NCBI GenBank assembly: GCA_002148405.1
Contig: MUGG01000098.1
Span: 124,001 to 188,000 of the forward strand
Direction: 5' to 3'
Source: Alkalinema sp. CACIAM 70d
GTDB lineage: Bacteria > Cyanobacteriota > Cyanobacteriia > Leptolyngbyales > Leptolyngbyaceae
DNA: 64,000 nucleotides
The notes beneath the pieces were generated by a model. It ran no database searches, was not told the DNA's origin, and was given only the letters and a program-made list of their open reading frames with translations. Positions 35,937 to 43,836 of the stretch are shown one piece after another (positions within the stretch are counted from its first letter, which is position 1; the number at the start of each line of letters is the position of its first letter). A program made the translations under genes and the position numbers.

Positions 35937-37475
35937 TTAAACTTGGGCAGGGGGCGATTGGGCCTCGATCGGAATTTGAATTTTAGATAGAAATTCCCCT
36001 GTCTCATCCAACAAGCAGCCCTGGCCTTGCGAGTTGAGCACGATCGTCCCTTGATCCGTATTAATCACGCGATGGGGTTTGACATTGAGGGCAATGCGAC
36101 GAATCTTAAGCGGCTTGAACTGAATTAATAGGAGGCTGGTTTGATCTCCTTCCTCAGAGGCCCAAGCTTGATAGGGCTTAGATCCAGGCCAAACCTGCTG
36201 GAGATCAAGGTCTAGCTGGAGATCGCCCACGCGCTTTCCCCGCCGATTCACGATCAAGAGGCGCGTGGTGGGACTGGTTCCAGGGGTTTGCGGTTGCCCC
36301 GGACTCCGCATCACGATCGCCAAATGTTTGCTGCTGATCGGAAGGAGTTGCACCAGGGATTCCGGGGCGATCGGGGCAGGCAGTTTGAGGCGATAGCGTG
36401 ATTGGGAATGGCTCCCCGATCGAATCTCGAGCTGCCCCGTAGCGAGTTCTAGGGTAGCCGTCCAATTGCCTTGGGGTGAATGAGCAGAGAGCATTTGTGG
36501 CGCATCTACTGCTAGTTGATTCACCGTGAATTGATCCACCGCTAATGCAATCGGGTTCGACGGTAGCGAATTGGGTGGTATCCAATTCGTGGTGGGCAGC
36601 ATCTGCCATTCAACGATTTGGCCTGCAACTAACTGGGCGAGCCAGGATGGGGGTTGATGTTCTAGATGATGGAACCGTTCAGAAGCAGCCTGTTGAATCT
36701 GTTGGAGTGCAGCTAACATATCCCCTGCCGCTTGGAACCGCTGGGCTTGTAGCTTCGCTAACGCTTTGCGGAGGAAGGCTTGTAATTCTTCAGGAATTTG
36801 TGTGGGTAAAACGAGGGGCTGACTGAAATGGGCTGCCATCAGTTCTCCCGGCGTTCCCCGAAAGGGGCGATCGCCCACCAACATTTCATAGAGCAAGACC
36901 CCGACTGCATAGGTATCTGCTGTCATGGACTGCTGACCATAAAAGCGCTCAGGAGCCATATAGGCTGGGGATCCTGTGAAACCACTGTGGGGGGTTAAGT
37001 CTTGGCTTAATCGTGCAATCCCAAAGTCCGACAGTCGCGCTGTCCAGCCCTGGCTATGGAGATGCAGCAGGATATTTTCTGGCTTGATATCGCAATGGAT
37101 AATGCCACAGGTATGGGCGTGGGCCAAGCCCGCCAGAATATCTTCAGCGATCGACAGTGCGATAACAGGAGGTAAGGATCCGTGAGTATCCAACAGGTTA
37201 CGGAGGGTTCCCCCTTCACAGTAATCCATCACGAGATAACGCCCGGTGGGAGAATGCTCACAGGCCCAGCAGGTCACAATGTTGGGATGGTGCAACGTGA
37301 GCAAAAAGCGTAACTCACGCAGAAACTGATGGGTCGGAAACCGGATGGGATCTAATTCCTTGAGGGCTACTAGCTGACCGGTCGATCTATGAACTGCGCA
37401 GTGGACACGACCAAACTGTCCCCGACCGATGAGCCCAAGGAGTCTGTATTTGGAGCTTTTTTTTTGCGTAGCCAC
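35937..37475 (-). CDS. Serine/threonine protein kinase (SpkG-like position)
   Basis: 512 residues. Kinase domain about 10-265: GLIGRGQFGRVH (P-loop), Lys39 in VALKEL, catalytic loop HCDIKPEN (127-134) with Asp129, DFG at 150-152, and YMAPERF. The usual HRD is HCD, so this is a non-RD kinase. The C-terminal 240 residues are beta-rich, without a recognised name, and contain no membrane helix. It is the last gene of a cluster that matches Synechocystis slr0144-slr0152, where slr0152 (SpkG) is the terminal gene. Inferred link to PSII assembly or high-light response. Confidence 0.92.
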   Translation of the reverse strand: MATQKKSSKYRLLGLIGRGQFGRVHCAVHRSTGQLVALKELDPIRFPTHQFLRELRFLLTLHHPNIVTCWACEHSPTGRYLVMDYCEGGTLRNLLDTHGSLPPVIALSIAEDILAGLAHAHTCGIIHCDIKPENILLHLHSQGWTARLSDFGIARLSQDLTPHSGFTGSPAYMAPERFYGQQSMTADTYAVGVLLYEMLVGDRPFRGTPGELMAAHFSQPLVLPTQIPEELQAFLRKALAKLQAQRFQAAGDMLAALQQIQQAASERFHHLEHQPPSWLAQLVAGQIVEWQMLPTTNWIPPNSLPSNPIALAVDQFTVNQLAVDAPQMLSAHSPQGNWTATLELATGQLEIRSGSHSQSRYRLKLPAPIAPESLVQLLPISSKHLAIVMRSPGQPQTPGTSPTTRLLIVNRRGKRVGDLQLDLDLQQVWPGSKPYQAWASEEGDQTSLLLIQFKPLKIRRIALNVKPHRVINTDQGTIVLNSQGQGCLLDETGEFLSKIQIPIEAQSPPAQV

Positions 37476-37597
37476 AATCAGCGCTCCTCAAGCATATTGG
37501 GGTAATACACTCAGTTTGGACAAGACACCGAATTTACTAAATTAGACTAGCTCCGTTCAAAGATCGCTCATGTGAACCAATCTTTGAAAGTATTCGC

Positions 37598-38257
37598 TTA
37601 GCTGCACAGCCGAGGCATGATGGAGTTGTGATCAAGGCCGTTTTCTACCATAGCTTCCGCTGCTTCCAAGCGTTTACGCAAGCCAATAACAAAGGTATTG
37701 CATTCTGCACCTAGGGATTCACAATCAGTTTGCACGCAATGCAGATCTCGTCCCGTCAATTGGCTAAAAAAGGCAGATAGAACCCCTGCTTCTAGGGAAC
37801 AGGCTGGCAAAGATTGCCCTTCTAAGCCGTGATCTGCAAAGCTAGAGTTTTGCGTTTTGATGATTAAAAAGCCCCGCTGATGATAGGTTTGGTCAAATTC
37901 CAGCTTGCCCCAGCCATAGGTGGCCCAACAATTTCGCAGACATTGCAAAAATTCTGCCATGCTCATATCGACGATCGGTGCGCTGTAGTAGTTAGAAACT
38001 TCATCCCGGAAGCGATTGTAGAAGTTTTTGCCCCACCAGCGACCACAGTTAAACAGAACTAGGCGAGAAGCTTGTCCGGTTTCTTGGTTGAGGCCGGAAT
38101 AAATCGCTTGGATCAAACTCTTGGGAATCGCCAGAAGTCGATCGCCCCGTCGGTTTTCTAGAAGCCCCATTTCCAAGTCACCTCGAAAATAAGCTTGGTT
38201 CGCGTAGTAGTTTCCTGGCAATGTATTTTTGACCAGTAAATCCTCAACAGAAATCAT
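37598..38257 (-). CDS. V4R (4-vinyl reductase) domain protein, slr0147-like
   Basis: 219 residues. A V4R domain occupies most of the protein: LLAIPKSLIQAIYSGLNQE, LFNCGRWWGKNF, and CSLEAGVLSAFFSQLTGRDLHCVQTDCESLGAECNTFVIG. The C-terminal Cys/Glu pattern is the hallmark of this domain, which binds small ligands such as bilins or chlorophyll precursors. It is a paralogue of the V4R gene at 39207-39887. In Synechocystis two V4R genes (slr0144, slr0147) frame the same kind of cluster. Confidence 0.88.
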   Translation of the reverse strand: MISVEDLLVKNTLPGNYYANQAYFRGDLEMGLLENRRGDRLLAIPKSLIQAIYSGLNQETGQASRLVLFNCGRWWGKNFYNRFRDEVSNYYSAPIVDMSMAEFLQCLRNCWATYGWGKLEFDQTYHQRGFLIIKTQNSSFADHGLEGQSLPACSLEAGVLSAFFSQLTGRDLHCVQTDCESLGAECNTFVIGLRKRLEAAEAMVENGLDHNSIMPRLCS

Positions 38258-38358
38258 GGCTAATAAATGTCCGCAATATAAGATTAGGTAATCGCAAACG
38301 ACTCATGGACAACATAAACAAAATCGTCAACAAGATTGCCCAGGCTAAATTGGCCAGT

Positions 38359-38532
38359 CTAGAAAATCCCTGCAACCGTTAATAAGGAATCTTCTTCACT
38401 GGATACGAGGCTGTGGTGTACTTTGTTGAAGAAAGGCTCAAATAACCGCATTTGGTTGGCGTTCAAGAGTTGGCTGAGGTGATCTCGAATCAATGGATAA
38501 AGGACACGATCGATTGCCTGGGTATTGTAAAT
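38359..38532 (-). other. Out-of-frame remainder of the phycobilisome-like gene
   Basis: Read in the frame one base behind the 38490-38855 gene, this stretch encodes IYNTQAIDRVLYPLIRDHL and on to VAGIF before a TAG stop: 57 residues with coding character. Joined to the first 108 residues it gives 165 residues, almost the length of the paralogue at 40078-40551. A single missing A in AAATTT near 38531 would explain the break. Confidence 0.75.
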
Positions 38533-38855
38533 TTGGTGGTTTCCTCCAACCAGGTCATCAGGCGCTCTTCTAGGTAGCGTTCATCCTGCATCAGCATCGC
38601 CATGGCGCAGTGCCGAACGACTAGAATTCCTGTTTTCAAGCTTTGTTCGAGCCGTTCTACGGGTTCCCCAGTGAATTGTGATTGCAGTTCATCCACCACC
38701 TTTTGCATAACTTGAATTTCGCGATCGCGGAGGGTGCGATAGGCTGCTAGGCGCTCTGGCAGAGACTTCATATATTGATTCATCTCTGCTAAAGTGCCCG
38801 GTGGAACATAACCATTTTCAGCTTCATCAAATAGCGTTTCAATCACAGGGTGCAT
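38490..38855 (-). CDS. Phycobilisome-like (slr0146-like) protein, frameshifted
   Basis: As it stands the frame gives 121 residues (MHPVIETLFDEAENGYVPPG to the stop). Residues 1-108 are helical and resemble the globin-like phycobilisome fold (MKSLPERLAAYRTLRDREIQ, VVRHCAMAMLMQDERYLEERL), matching the neighbour at 40078-40551 (YAALAMLLDD). The last 13 residues (FTIPRQSIVSFIH) are not family-like, because the true C-terminus continues in another frame (38359-38532). No bilin-binding Cys is obvious. In the cluster it lies between the short repeat protein and the second V4R gene, where Synechocystis has slr0146. May be non-functional, or the base may be missing only in this sequence. Confidence 0.8.
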   Translation of the reverse strand: MHPVIETLFDEAENGYVPPGTLAEMNQYMKSLPERLAAYRTLRDREIQVMQKVVDELQSQFTGEPVERLEQSLKTGILVVRHCAMAMLMQDERYLEERLMTWLEETTKFTIPRQSIVSFIH

Positions 38856-38868
38856 GGCTCAAACTCCT

Positions 38869-39210
38869 TTAAAACAAATCTGAAAAATCGGTGAGGGTAA
38901 ATTTCGGTTCTTTACCGTTGGCATCATTTCCATCGCCTAAAAGATCGTCGAGTGCCGTCAGATCGTTCGGTAGCGCATTCACATCTACCATCACAGCTCC
39001 CTCCCAATTGACTGCTGTCATAAACTGGCTGACGGTCAAGGTCAGAGGTAGGGGTGAGTTGGGATCAACGCCGGTCGATGAACTCAATGTCCCTAGCGAT
39101 CGCGGTAGCTGACTTTCTTCAATCCCCTCCCAATTCACCTGACTCAAAAAACGCTGTACTGGGGTCAGAAGCCAGTCTTGGGGCAATGTCGGTTCAGCAA
39201 AACCCATCAT
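38869..39210 (-). CDS. Short conserved protein, slr0145-like position
   Basis: 113 residues. Two similar segments, LTPVQRFLSQVNWEGIE (about residues 15-31) and LTVSQFMTAVNWEGA (about 58-72), form an internal repeat separated by a Ser/Pro-rich linker. The acidic C-terminus ends FTLTDFSDLF. It overlaps the upstream V4R gene by 4 bases (39207-39210), indicating coupled translation. No known catalytic motif. A function in PSII assembly is inferred only from the cluster. Confidence 0.75.
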   Translation of the reverse strand: MMGFAEPTLPQDWLLTPVQRFLSQVNWEGIEESQLPRSLGTLSSSTGVDPNSPLPLTLTVSQFMTAVNWEGAVMVDVNALPNDLTALDDLLGDGNDANGKEPKFTLTDFSDLF

Positions 39211-39887
39211 TTCAATTCTCCTGAACGCAGGCGTTTTTCAATGTCTTTTGCAGTTGCGCCTTCATTCATCCAAAAGGCTGCTGCGTCAATGCGTTCCTTC
39301 CCACCCAGCAGGAATTTGCAATAGGTTTCGCCCATGGAATAGCACTGGATTTCAATGCAGCTCAATTGTTTTTTCACCATTTCGGTAAAAAAGCCAGCAA
39401 ACAACCCTGCATAGAGAAAACAAACGGGTTTCCCCACATCCCCTAAGGTGCGAGCGACCGCAGAATCAAAAAGGTTGATAAACATAAACCCTTGGCGACG
39501 ATCACCCAAATCCACTTCCCATCGTCCCCAGCCCTGGGCAGTAAACGGCCACCACCAGGTTTCTAGCAGGAACATGAGGCTGGTTTGACGAACGGGTCGA
39601 TCGAATTCCTTCTCAAACCATTTTTCAAAGAAGAAAGCATCTTTTTGCCCCCATTCACAACCGATCGTGTACATGGTTGCAGCGGAGGCTGTTCCAACTT
39701 CTTCCTCCAATCCCTCCACTAACCCGATGATAAAATCTTCGGTCGCCATGATGTTTTGGCTATTGTTCCAATCGACGATCGTGCCCTTGTCGGGATCGAA
39801 CTGAAAGAAATCCTGAAATCCGTAATGGTTATGCTTTTTGGGATTGGTGCGTTTCGCAGGGCTCTGGTGAATCAGTGTCACAGTCAT
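39207..39887 (-). CDS. V4R (4-vinyl reductase) domain protein, slr0144-like
   Basis: 226 residues. The V4R domain includes FIIGLVEGLEEEVG, WGQKDAFFFEKWFEKEF, WWPFTAQGWGRWEVD and FLYAGLFAGFFTEMVKKQLSCIEIQCYSMGETYCKFLLGG, with the Cys-x(n)-E-x-x-C signature near the C-terminus. Expected to bind a tetrapyrrole-type ligand and help photosystem II assembly, by analogy with Synechocystis slr0144. It overlaps the next gene by 4 bases. No membrane segment. Confidence 0.88.
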   Translation of the reverse strand: MTVTLIHQSPAKRTNPKKHNHYGFQDFFQFDPDKGTIVDWNNSQNIMATEDFIIGLVEGLEEEVGTASAATMYTIGCEWGQKDAFFFEKWFEKEFDRPVRQTSLMFLLETWWWPFTAQGWGRWEVDLGDRRQGFMFINLFDSAVARTLGDVGKPVCFLYAGLFAGFFTEMVKKQLSCIEIQCYSMGETYCKFLLGGKERIDAAAFWMNEGATAKDIEKRLRSGELK

Positions 39888-39980
39888 CGTAATGCCTCAG
39901 AATGTTCCTCAAGAATGGCTTCAGAATGAACTTCAAGCAGGATTGCTAAAAGTGGATGTGCGAATGAAGGGACTGCTTTG

Positions 39981-40014
39981 AATACTAGGCTGCGTGCAAT
40001 ACTAGGTTGCGTGA
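39981..40014. repeat. 17-bp tandem duplication
   Basis: AATACTAGGCTGCGTGC (39981-39997) is followed directly by AATACTAGGTTGCGTGA (39998-40014), between two genes of the PSII-assembly-like cluster. Confidence 0.75.
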
Positions 40015-40077
40015 AATGCCATGTAGATATAACAATTGCGCAAAAGCTAGACTAGGCAACATTAAACTCCGCCCAGA

Positions 40078-40551
40078 TTAGACGCCACCTAGCAATCGTT
40101 GAGTTTGTTCAAGAACTCCATTAATCAAACGAGCCTGCGCGGGGTCGAGCTGCTGTTGGGTAACCTCTTGCATGGTGGAGTAAATGAGATTGCACTTCCG
40201 TTGGATACCGCAAGCACGCATGATGGTCTGGCACCAAAACAAATGCTTTTCTCGCAAGGTATCTGTGTCGTCCAGTAACATTGCAAGGGCTGCGTACCGC
40301 AGGTTCATCGACATATCGCGTTTGCAAATACTGGTGTGATCGGTATTTCCATTTCGAAATGTATTGGGATCTTTGGTCCGAACACGATCGTAGACCTGCT
40401 GAATTAGGGTCGTTTCCGAGCTTTGCAGTTTCTGATAGGTTTGGAGGCGCTGGTCATAGGATCTCAAATAGGTGGCCAAAAATTTGAGTTCTTCATCGGT
40501 AGCGTAACGACCATCTGCTTCAACACTCAGACGCTGCATCTGACTTAGCAT
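40078..40551 (-). CDS. Phycobilisome-like (globin-fold) protein
   Basis: 157 residues from the ATG at 40551 (MLSQMQRLSVEADGRYATDEE), with GGAAG 5 bases upstream; the TTG at 40572 is not preferred. It is all-helical, with FLATYLRSYDQRLQTYQKL, then ICKRDMSMNLRYAALAMLLDD and QQQLDPAQARLINGVLEQ, resembling the phycobilisome protein fold without a clear chromophore Cys site. It is the first gene of the cluster, behind the tandem repeat and palindrome region at 40581-40669. Role not known. Confidence 0.75.
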   Translation of the reverse strand: MLSQMQRLSVEADGRYATDEELKFLATYLRSYDQRLQTYQKLQSSETTLIQQVYDRVRTKDPNTFRNGNTDHTSICKRDMSMNLRYAALAMLLDDTDTLREKHLFWCQTIMRACGIQRKCNLIYSTMQEVTQQQLDPAQARLINGVLEQTQRLLGGV

Positions 40552-40580
40552 GGGAACTTCCTCGGTAGGCAATCGGCGCT

Positions 40581-40632
40581 TGACTTTCTACATTGACTTT
40601 CTACATTGACTGGATACATTAACTTTCTACCT
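40581..40632. repeat. 13-bp tandem repeat, four copies, upstream of the cluster
   Basis: TGACTTTCTACAT (40581-40593 and 40594-40606), TGACTGGATACAT (40607-40619) and TAACTTTCTACCT (40620-40632) stand in exact 13-bp register. They begin 30 bases upstream of the start codon of the phycobilisome-like gene, in its 5' region. Confidence 0.85.
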
Positions 40633-40669
40633 AGCTCTGCATTCAACATTGCGCAATGTTAGGTAGAAA
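40624..40669. promoter_or_regulatory. Nested palindromes in the cluster's control region
   Basis: AACATTGCGCAATGTT (40645-40660) is a perfect 16-bp palindrome. It sits inside a 10-bp inverted repeat, TTTCTACCTA (40624-40633) and TAGGTAGAAA (40660-40669), whose left arm is the last tandem-repeat copy. The symmetric layout suggests a site for dimeric regulators or a hairpin. The protein that would bind is unknown. Confidence 0.5.
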
Positions 40670-40750
40670 CTTTTGTACAAAGCCATGTATGGAGAATGCC
40701 CTAGAAAACTTTGGGACTAACGCCATTCCTAGATTGATTTATCGGCTGAT

Positions 40751-41323
40751 TTATGGGCGTACAGTGACTATCGTTCCAAGGGAAACTTCCTCGTACAACG
40801 ATCGAACATTCTGATTAGTCATGCGCAAACAGCCATGGGAAACGGCTTTGCCAATACTGTTAATCTCGCGGGTTCCATGAAACCCAATTTTCATTGTGGT
40901 ATCTGCTGCAAACCCAATCCACCGATCGCCTAGGGGATTGTCTAAACCGGGGGGGAAAATTTCGTCGGTTAAGGGATGCTGCCAAGTGGGATGGGGGATC
41001 ATTTGTTTAATCCGAAAATTGCCTTGGGGGGTTTCCCAACCTTTTTGGCCGATCGCCACTCGGTAACGGGCCTTTATTTTGTCATGGCGGTAGAGATAGA
41101 CCACGCGATCGCTTAAGTCCACCACCAACCGAGTATCGTAGGCCCGAGGCCCCATGGCTGGTTCCTCTGAAGGCGCTGATGTATCCAGGGGGGCAGAGGA
41201 TTGCAGTGCTTGGGCATAGCGATCCAGGCCATTCCTCTGGCCCAGTCCGACCATAGCCCCACCAATAATGAACAACAGCATCAAATGGCGAGCAAGAACT
41301 GATTTTTGTGCCCTAACAGCCAT
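40751..41323 (-). CDS. L,D-transpeptidase (YkuD family)
   Basis: 190 residues. An N-terminal membrane helix (HLMLLFIIGGAMVGLG) is followed by a YkuD domain with FRIKQMIPHPTWQHP, IGFHGTREINSIG and the catalytic SHGCLRM (His163, Cys165, Arg167). Such enzymes form 3-3 crosslinks in peptidoglycan or attach proteins to it, in the periplasm. Complete and stand-alone. Confidence 0.95.
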   Translation of the reverse strand: MAVRAQKSVLARHLMLLFIIGGAMVGLGQRNGLDRYAQALQSSAPLDTSAPSEEPAMGPRAYDTRLVVDLSDRVVYLYRHDKIKARYRVAIGQKGWETPQGNFRIKQMIPHPTWQHPLTDEIFPPGLDNPLGDRWIGFAADTTMKIGFHGTREINSIGKAVSHGCLRMTNQNVRSLYEEVSLGTIVTVRP

Positions 41324-41558
41324 ACCTCAGCGATACCCAACTTTATAATCTTCGACCGGCCCTTCCCACCCTAACGCAAGAATCCTCGGATCGTACAATC
41401 AGACGGGCAAGCATCTTTTTAGCCATTGAGGTACCGAGATCCCCAGGGTGCTTCATGGGGTTTTGACAAAACAATAGGAATCTTAGGAAATTTTTATGCG
41501 GAATCCACTGACTTTGGGCTGCTTTTACTGTTATGCAGAGTTAAAAGAGGGAAGCCGT

Positions 41559-41705
41559 ATGGTTGAGAAATTTATCCTAGCTACCATTCTGACCATCGCA
41601 CTCTACTGGTTGATGAAACTGCCCGCCATGCCTGTTCATAAGGCGGGTGCGGTTACCCTGTTTCCCCATAATGCTGCGTTACCTACCCTGGTTCCGGCTG
41701 TGTAG
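41559..41705 (+). CDS. Possible small membrane protein
   Basis: 48 residues from the ATG at 41559 (MVEKFILATILTIALYWLMK), with AGAGGG upstream; a longer frame begins at 41496. One hydrophobic helix is followed by a Pro/Ala-rich tail. No known family. A terminator (41868-41892) lies downstream on the same strand, which supports transcription in this direction. Confidence 0.4.
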   Translation: MVEKFILATILTIALYWLMKLPAMPVHKAGAVTLFPHNAALPTLVPAV

Positions 41706-41867
41706 AAATCTCTAGCTTTAGGGAAGGATCCGGGCCTATCCTGTACTCAGCGTTAATCAGCCTAGTCTTTGGAATCTGTTTGTTTGACTAGTTCAATGAC
41801 CAGCCTGTTCAGTTACAAGCAAAATCAGGATGGTGTAGAGATAGTTTGATCCACCATCCCAGCCTAT

Positions 41868-41892
41868 AAGGTACCCTTCGAGGTACCTTTTT
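41868..41892 (+). terminator. Rho-independent terminator
   Basis: AAGGTACC (41868-41875) and GGTACCTT (41882-41889) form an 8-bp stem over CTTCGA and run into TTTTT (41888-41892). Confidence 0.8.
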
Positions 41893-42082
41893 CATGGAGA
41901 TTTGGCACGGATATTGGATTCTATCTACCCTAAATGCGCCGGAAGGCCCATCCTGAGTTATGGTGTATTCCTGATACGGCATGTCTCGATCGGGTAGACA
42001 ATCCGTTGTTTCAATCCCCTGTATTCAATCAACTCAGATTCAGGTAAACCGTTCAGACCGAAGCAGCCGCTGACATAGATCA

Positions 42083-42124
42083 AGATGACAATGTTCAGAT
42101 GACAGTGCTCAGATGACAGTGCTC
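42083..42124. repeat. 14-bp tandem repeat, three copies
   Basis: AGATGACAATGTTC (42083-42096) followed by two copies of AGATGACAGTGCTC (42097-42110, 42111-42124). It lies 140 bases before the SigG-like gene. Confidence 0.85.
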
Positions 42125-42264
42125 AGACTGATGTGGATCAGTAAGTTGCCACTTTGTCGGGAACTTTATTGCTAGGGATAGGGTCACTAGAGGAAAGCGT
42201 TATCCACGTTTTAAACCGTCGTTAGACCGTTGTTTTAAGACCGTGTTGTAGCTCGTTTCTTCCT

Positions 42265-42921
42265 ATGAGTCAGCCTATTTCTGCGTCCTGGTCTGCGGTT
42301 GAGGTCATGGTTCCTCAAACGTCTGTGCAAGTCGATAAACTCTCTAACTACGATTTGGTGTTGCAATGTCAAACGGGGCATCGCCCGGAGCGAGCTGCGT
42401 TTGCCGAATTGATGCGTCGGCATCAATCCCATGTGGACAAGGTACTTTATCACTTGGCCCCGGATTGGCAAGACCGATCGGACTTAGCACAGGAAGTATG
42501 GATCCGTGTCTATCGCAATATCAAGCGATTGCAGGAACCAGTTAAATTTCGGGGTTGGCTGAGTCGGATTGCGACCAACCTGTTCTATGACGAGTTGCGC
42601 AAGCGGAAACGGAATGCGGCACCACTTTCCCTAGATGCGCCGTTGTCTGTGGAAGATGGCGAAGTGGATTGGGAAATTGCTTCCGATGCACCGGGGCCAG
42701 TGGAAGAGATGACCAGTCGGGAGTTCTACGATCAGCTACAACTGGCGATCGCTGACTTGCCGGAGGTCTTTCGTACAACCATTGTGCTTCGAGAGATTGA
42801 AGGCATGGCCTATGAAGAAATTGCTGAAATTACTGGCGTTTCTCTGGGTACTGTTAAATCTCGCATCGCCCGTGCCCGCCTCCGCCTTCAGGAACAGCTT
42901 CAACCTTATTTAGAGGGATGA
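42265..42921 (+). CDS. sigG: ECF sigma factor, SigG-like
   Basis: 218 residues with sigma regions 2 and 4: FAELMRRHQSHVDKVLYHLAPDWQDRSDLAQEVWIRVYRNI, WLSRIATNLFYDELRKRKRN, and IADLPEVFRTTIVLREIEGMAYEEIAEITGVSLGTVKSRIARAR. These segments resemble cyanobacterial SigG, an envelope-stress ECF factor. The next gene encodes a membrane anti-sigma factor, as in the known SigG systems. The gene symbol is a likely but not certain match. Confidence 0.85.
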   Translation: MSQPISASWSAVEVMVPQTSVQVDKLSNYDLVLQCQTGHRPERAAFAELMRRHQSHVDKVLYHLAPDWQDRSDLAQEVWIRVYRNIKRLQEPVKFRGWLSRIATNLFYDELRKRKRNAAPLSLDAPLSVEDGEVDWEIASDAPGPVEEMTSREFYDQLQLAIADLPEVFRTTIVLREIEGMAYEEIAEITGVSLGTVKSRIARARLRLQEQLQPYLEG

Positions 42922-43103
42922 AGATTGGAGGGGGCTTTGCTAGGATAAGTTCACCCTACACTCTGCCTAGAACACCTTGTCTAAAAGTTACCTGAATGGA
43001 TTGATTGTCTAGGAGGGTTCTTGATGGACGGGCTGAATGGGAATCCTAGTTTAGAATCAATTTTGTGTACTTGTTGTTTAGCTTCTGATCCGCGAAAAAG
43101 TCT

Positions 43104-43691
43104 ATGCTGTCCGCCCCCAATGAATTTCCAGAATCGGGTCGTGGTGTGATGAATGTCCAGCGCGATCGCTTCGAACTCCTGAGTGCTTACTTAGACGGCG
43201 AAGTCACAGCTGATGAGCGGCGTCAAGTGGAAAGCTGGCTCACTGAAGATGCCAAGATGCAGCAACTCCACCAACGACTCGTGAAGCTGCGCCAAGGATT
43301 TCAATCGCTGCCCACGCCTCAACCAGTGCAGCCGATTGACCAAACCATTGAACAGGTGATGCAGAAGGTCGATCGACGGCCTCGTTTGACTGTTCTATGG
43401 GGAGGTGGGATGGCTGCTGCGGCTGCTGTTGCAGTGGCAATGATCTCCAACCTCACCCCAATGGGTTACAGCCCCCAGATGGCGAATAATGCGACTAAAA
43501 CCAATGGTTCGCAAGTGGCTAAGGTGTCTCCTCAGTCTCAGCCGACTTCAGAAACCACTTCGTCTCCGACAACTACAGGAGATAGTGGTTTATTAGTTGC
43601 GTTAGATCAGCCTGTTCTAGTGATTTCTAAGAGTGCTGTGGCTGATGACAACGGCACTCCCACGAGAATTCAGAACGCTGATGTGCGCTGA
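43104..43691 (+). CDS. Membrane anti-sigma factor of the SigG-like protein
   Basis: 195 residues from ATG 43104; the ATG at 43149 (MNVQRDRFELLSAYLDGEV) is also possible. The N-terminal part is an anti-sigma domain (LLSAYLDGEVTADERRQVESWLTED), without a visible zinc His/Cys motif. A membrane helix (VLWGGGMAAAAAVAVAMISNL) follows, then a Ser/Thr-rich periplasmic tail. It should hold the SigG-like factor at the membrane and release it after signalled proteolysis. It lies 180 bases downstream of the sigma gene. Confidence 0.8.
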   Translation: MLSAPNEFPESGRGVMNVQRDRFELLSAYLDGEVTADERRQVESWLTEDAKMQQLHQRLVKLRQGFQSLPTPQPVQPIDQTIEQVMQKVDRRPRLTVLWGGGMAAAAAVAVAMISNLTPMGYSPQMANNATKTNGSQVAKVSPQSQPTSETTSSPTTTGDSGLLVALDQPVLVISKSAVADDNGTPTRIQNADVR

Positions 43692-43709
43692 TGTTTGCCG
43701 TTGCACAGT

Positions 43710-43745
43710 ACGGTAGATGAGTACAGGACGGTAGATGAGTATACG
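43710..43745. repeat. 18-bp tandem duplication
   Basis: ACGGTAGATGAGTACAGG (43710-43727) followed by ACGGTAGATGAGTATACG (43728-43745), just after the anti-sigma gene. Confidence 0.75.
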
Positions 43746-43836
43746 TAATTGGTGTCCATACAGAACGCACTACAATACTACGCAATGGGCTAGCTAGGAT
43801 CTGGGGTGAATCTAGATCCCTCCTTGCCAAACGCTC

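Larger units (their letters stand above)
41706..42264. other. Intergenic region upstream of the SigG-like gene
   Basis: 559 bases with a terminator (41868-41892) and a three-copy 14-bp tandem repeat (42083-42124). The 140 bases next to the sigma gene should contain its promoter. No gene was recognised. Confidence 0.5.

Noticed and set aside
38520..38540. Programmed -1 frameshift in the phycobilisome-like gene
   Set aside because: AAATTTA is not in the reading phase needed for a slippery heptamer, and no strong downstream hairpin was seen. A plain one-base indel is simpler.
40581..40632. Minimal CRISPR
   Set aside because: Units of 13 bp follow each other without spacers and no cas gene is in the window.
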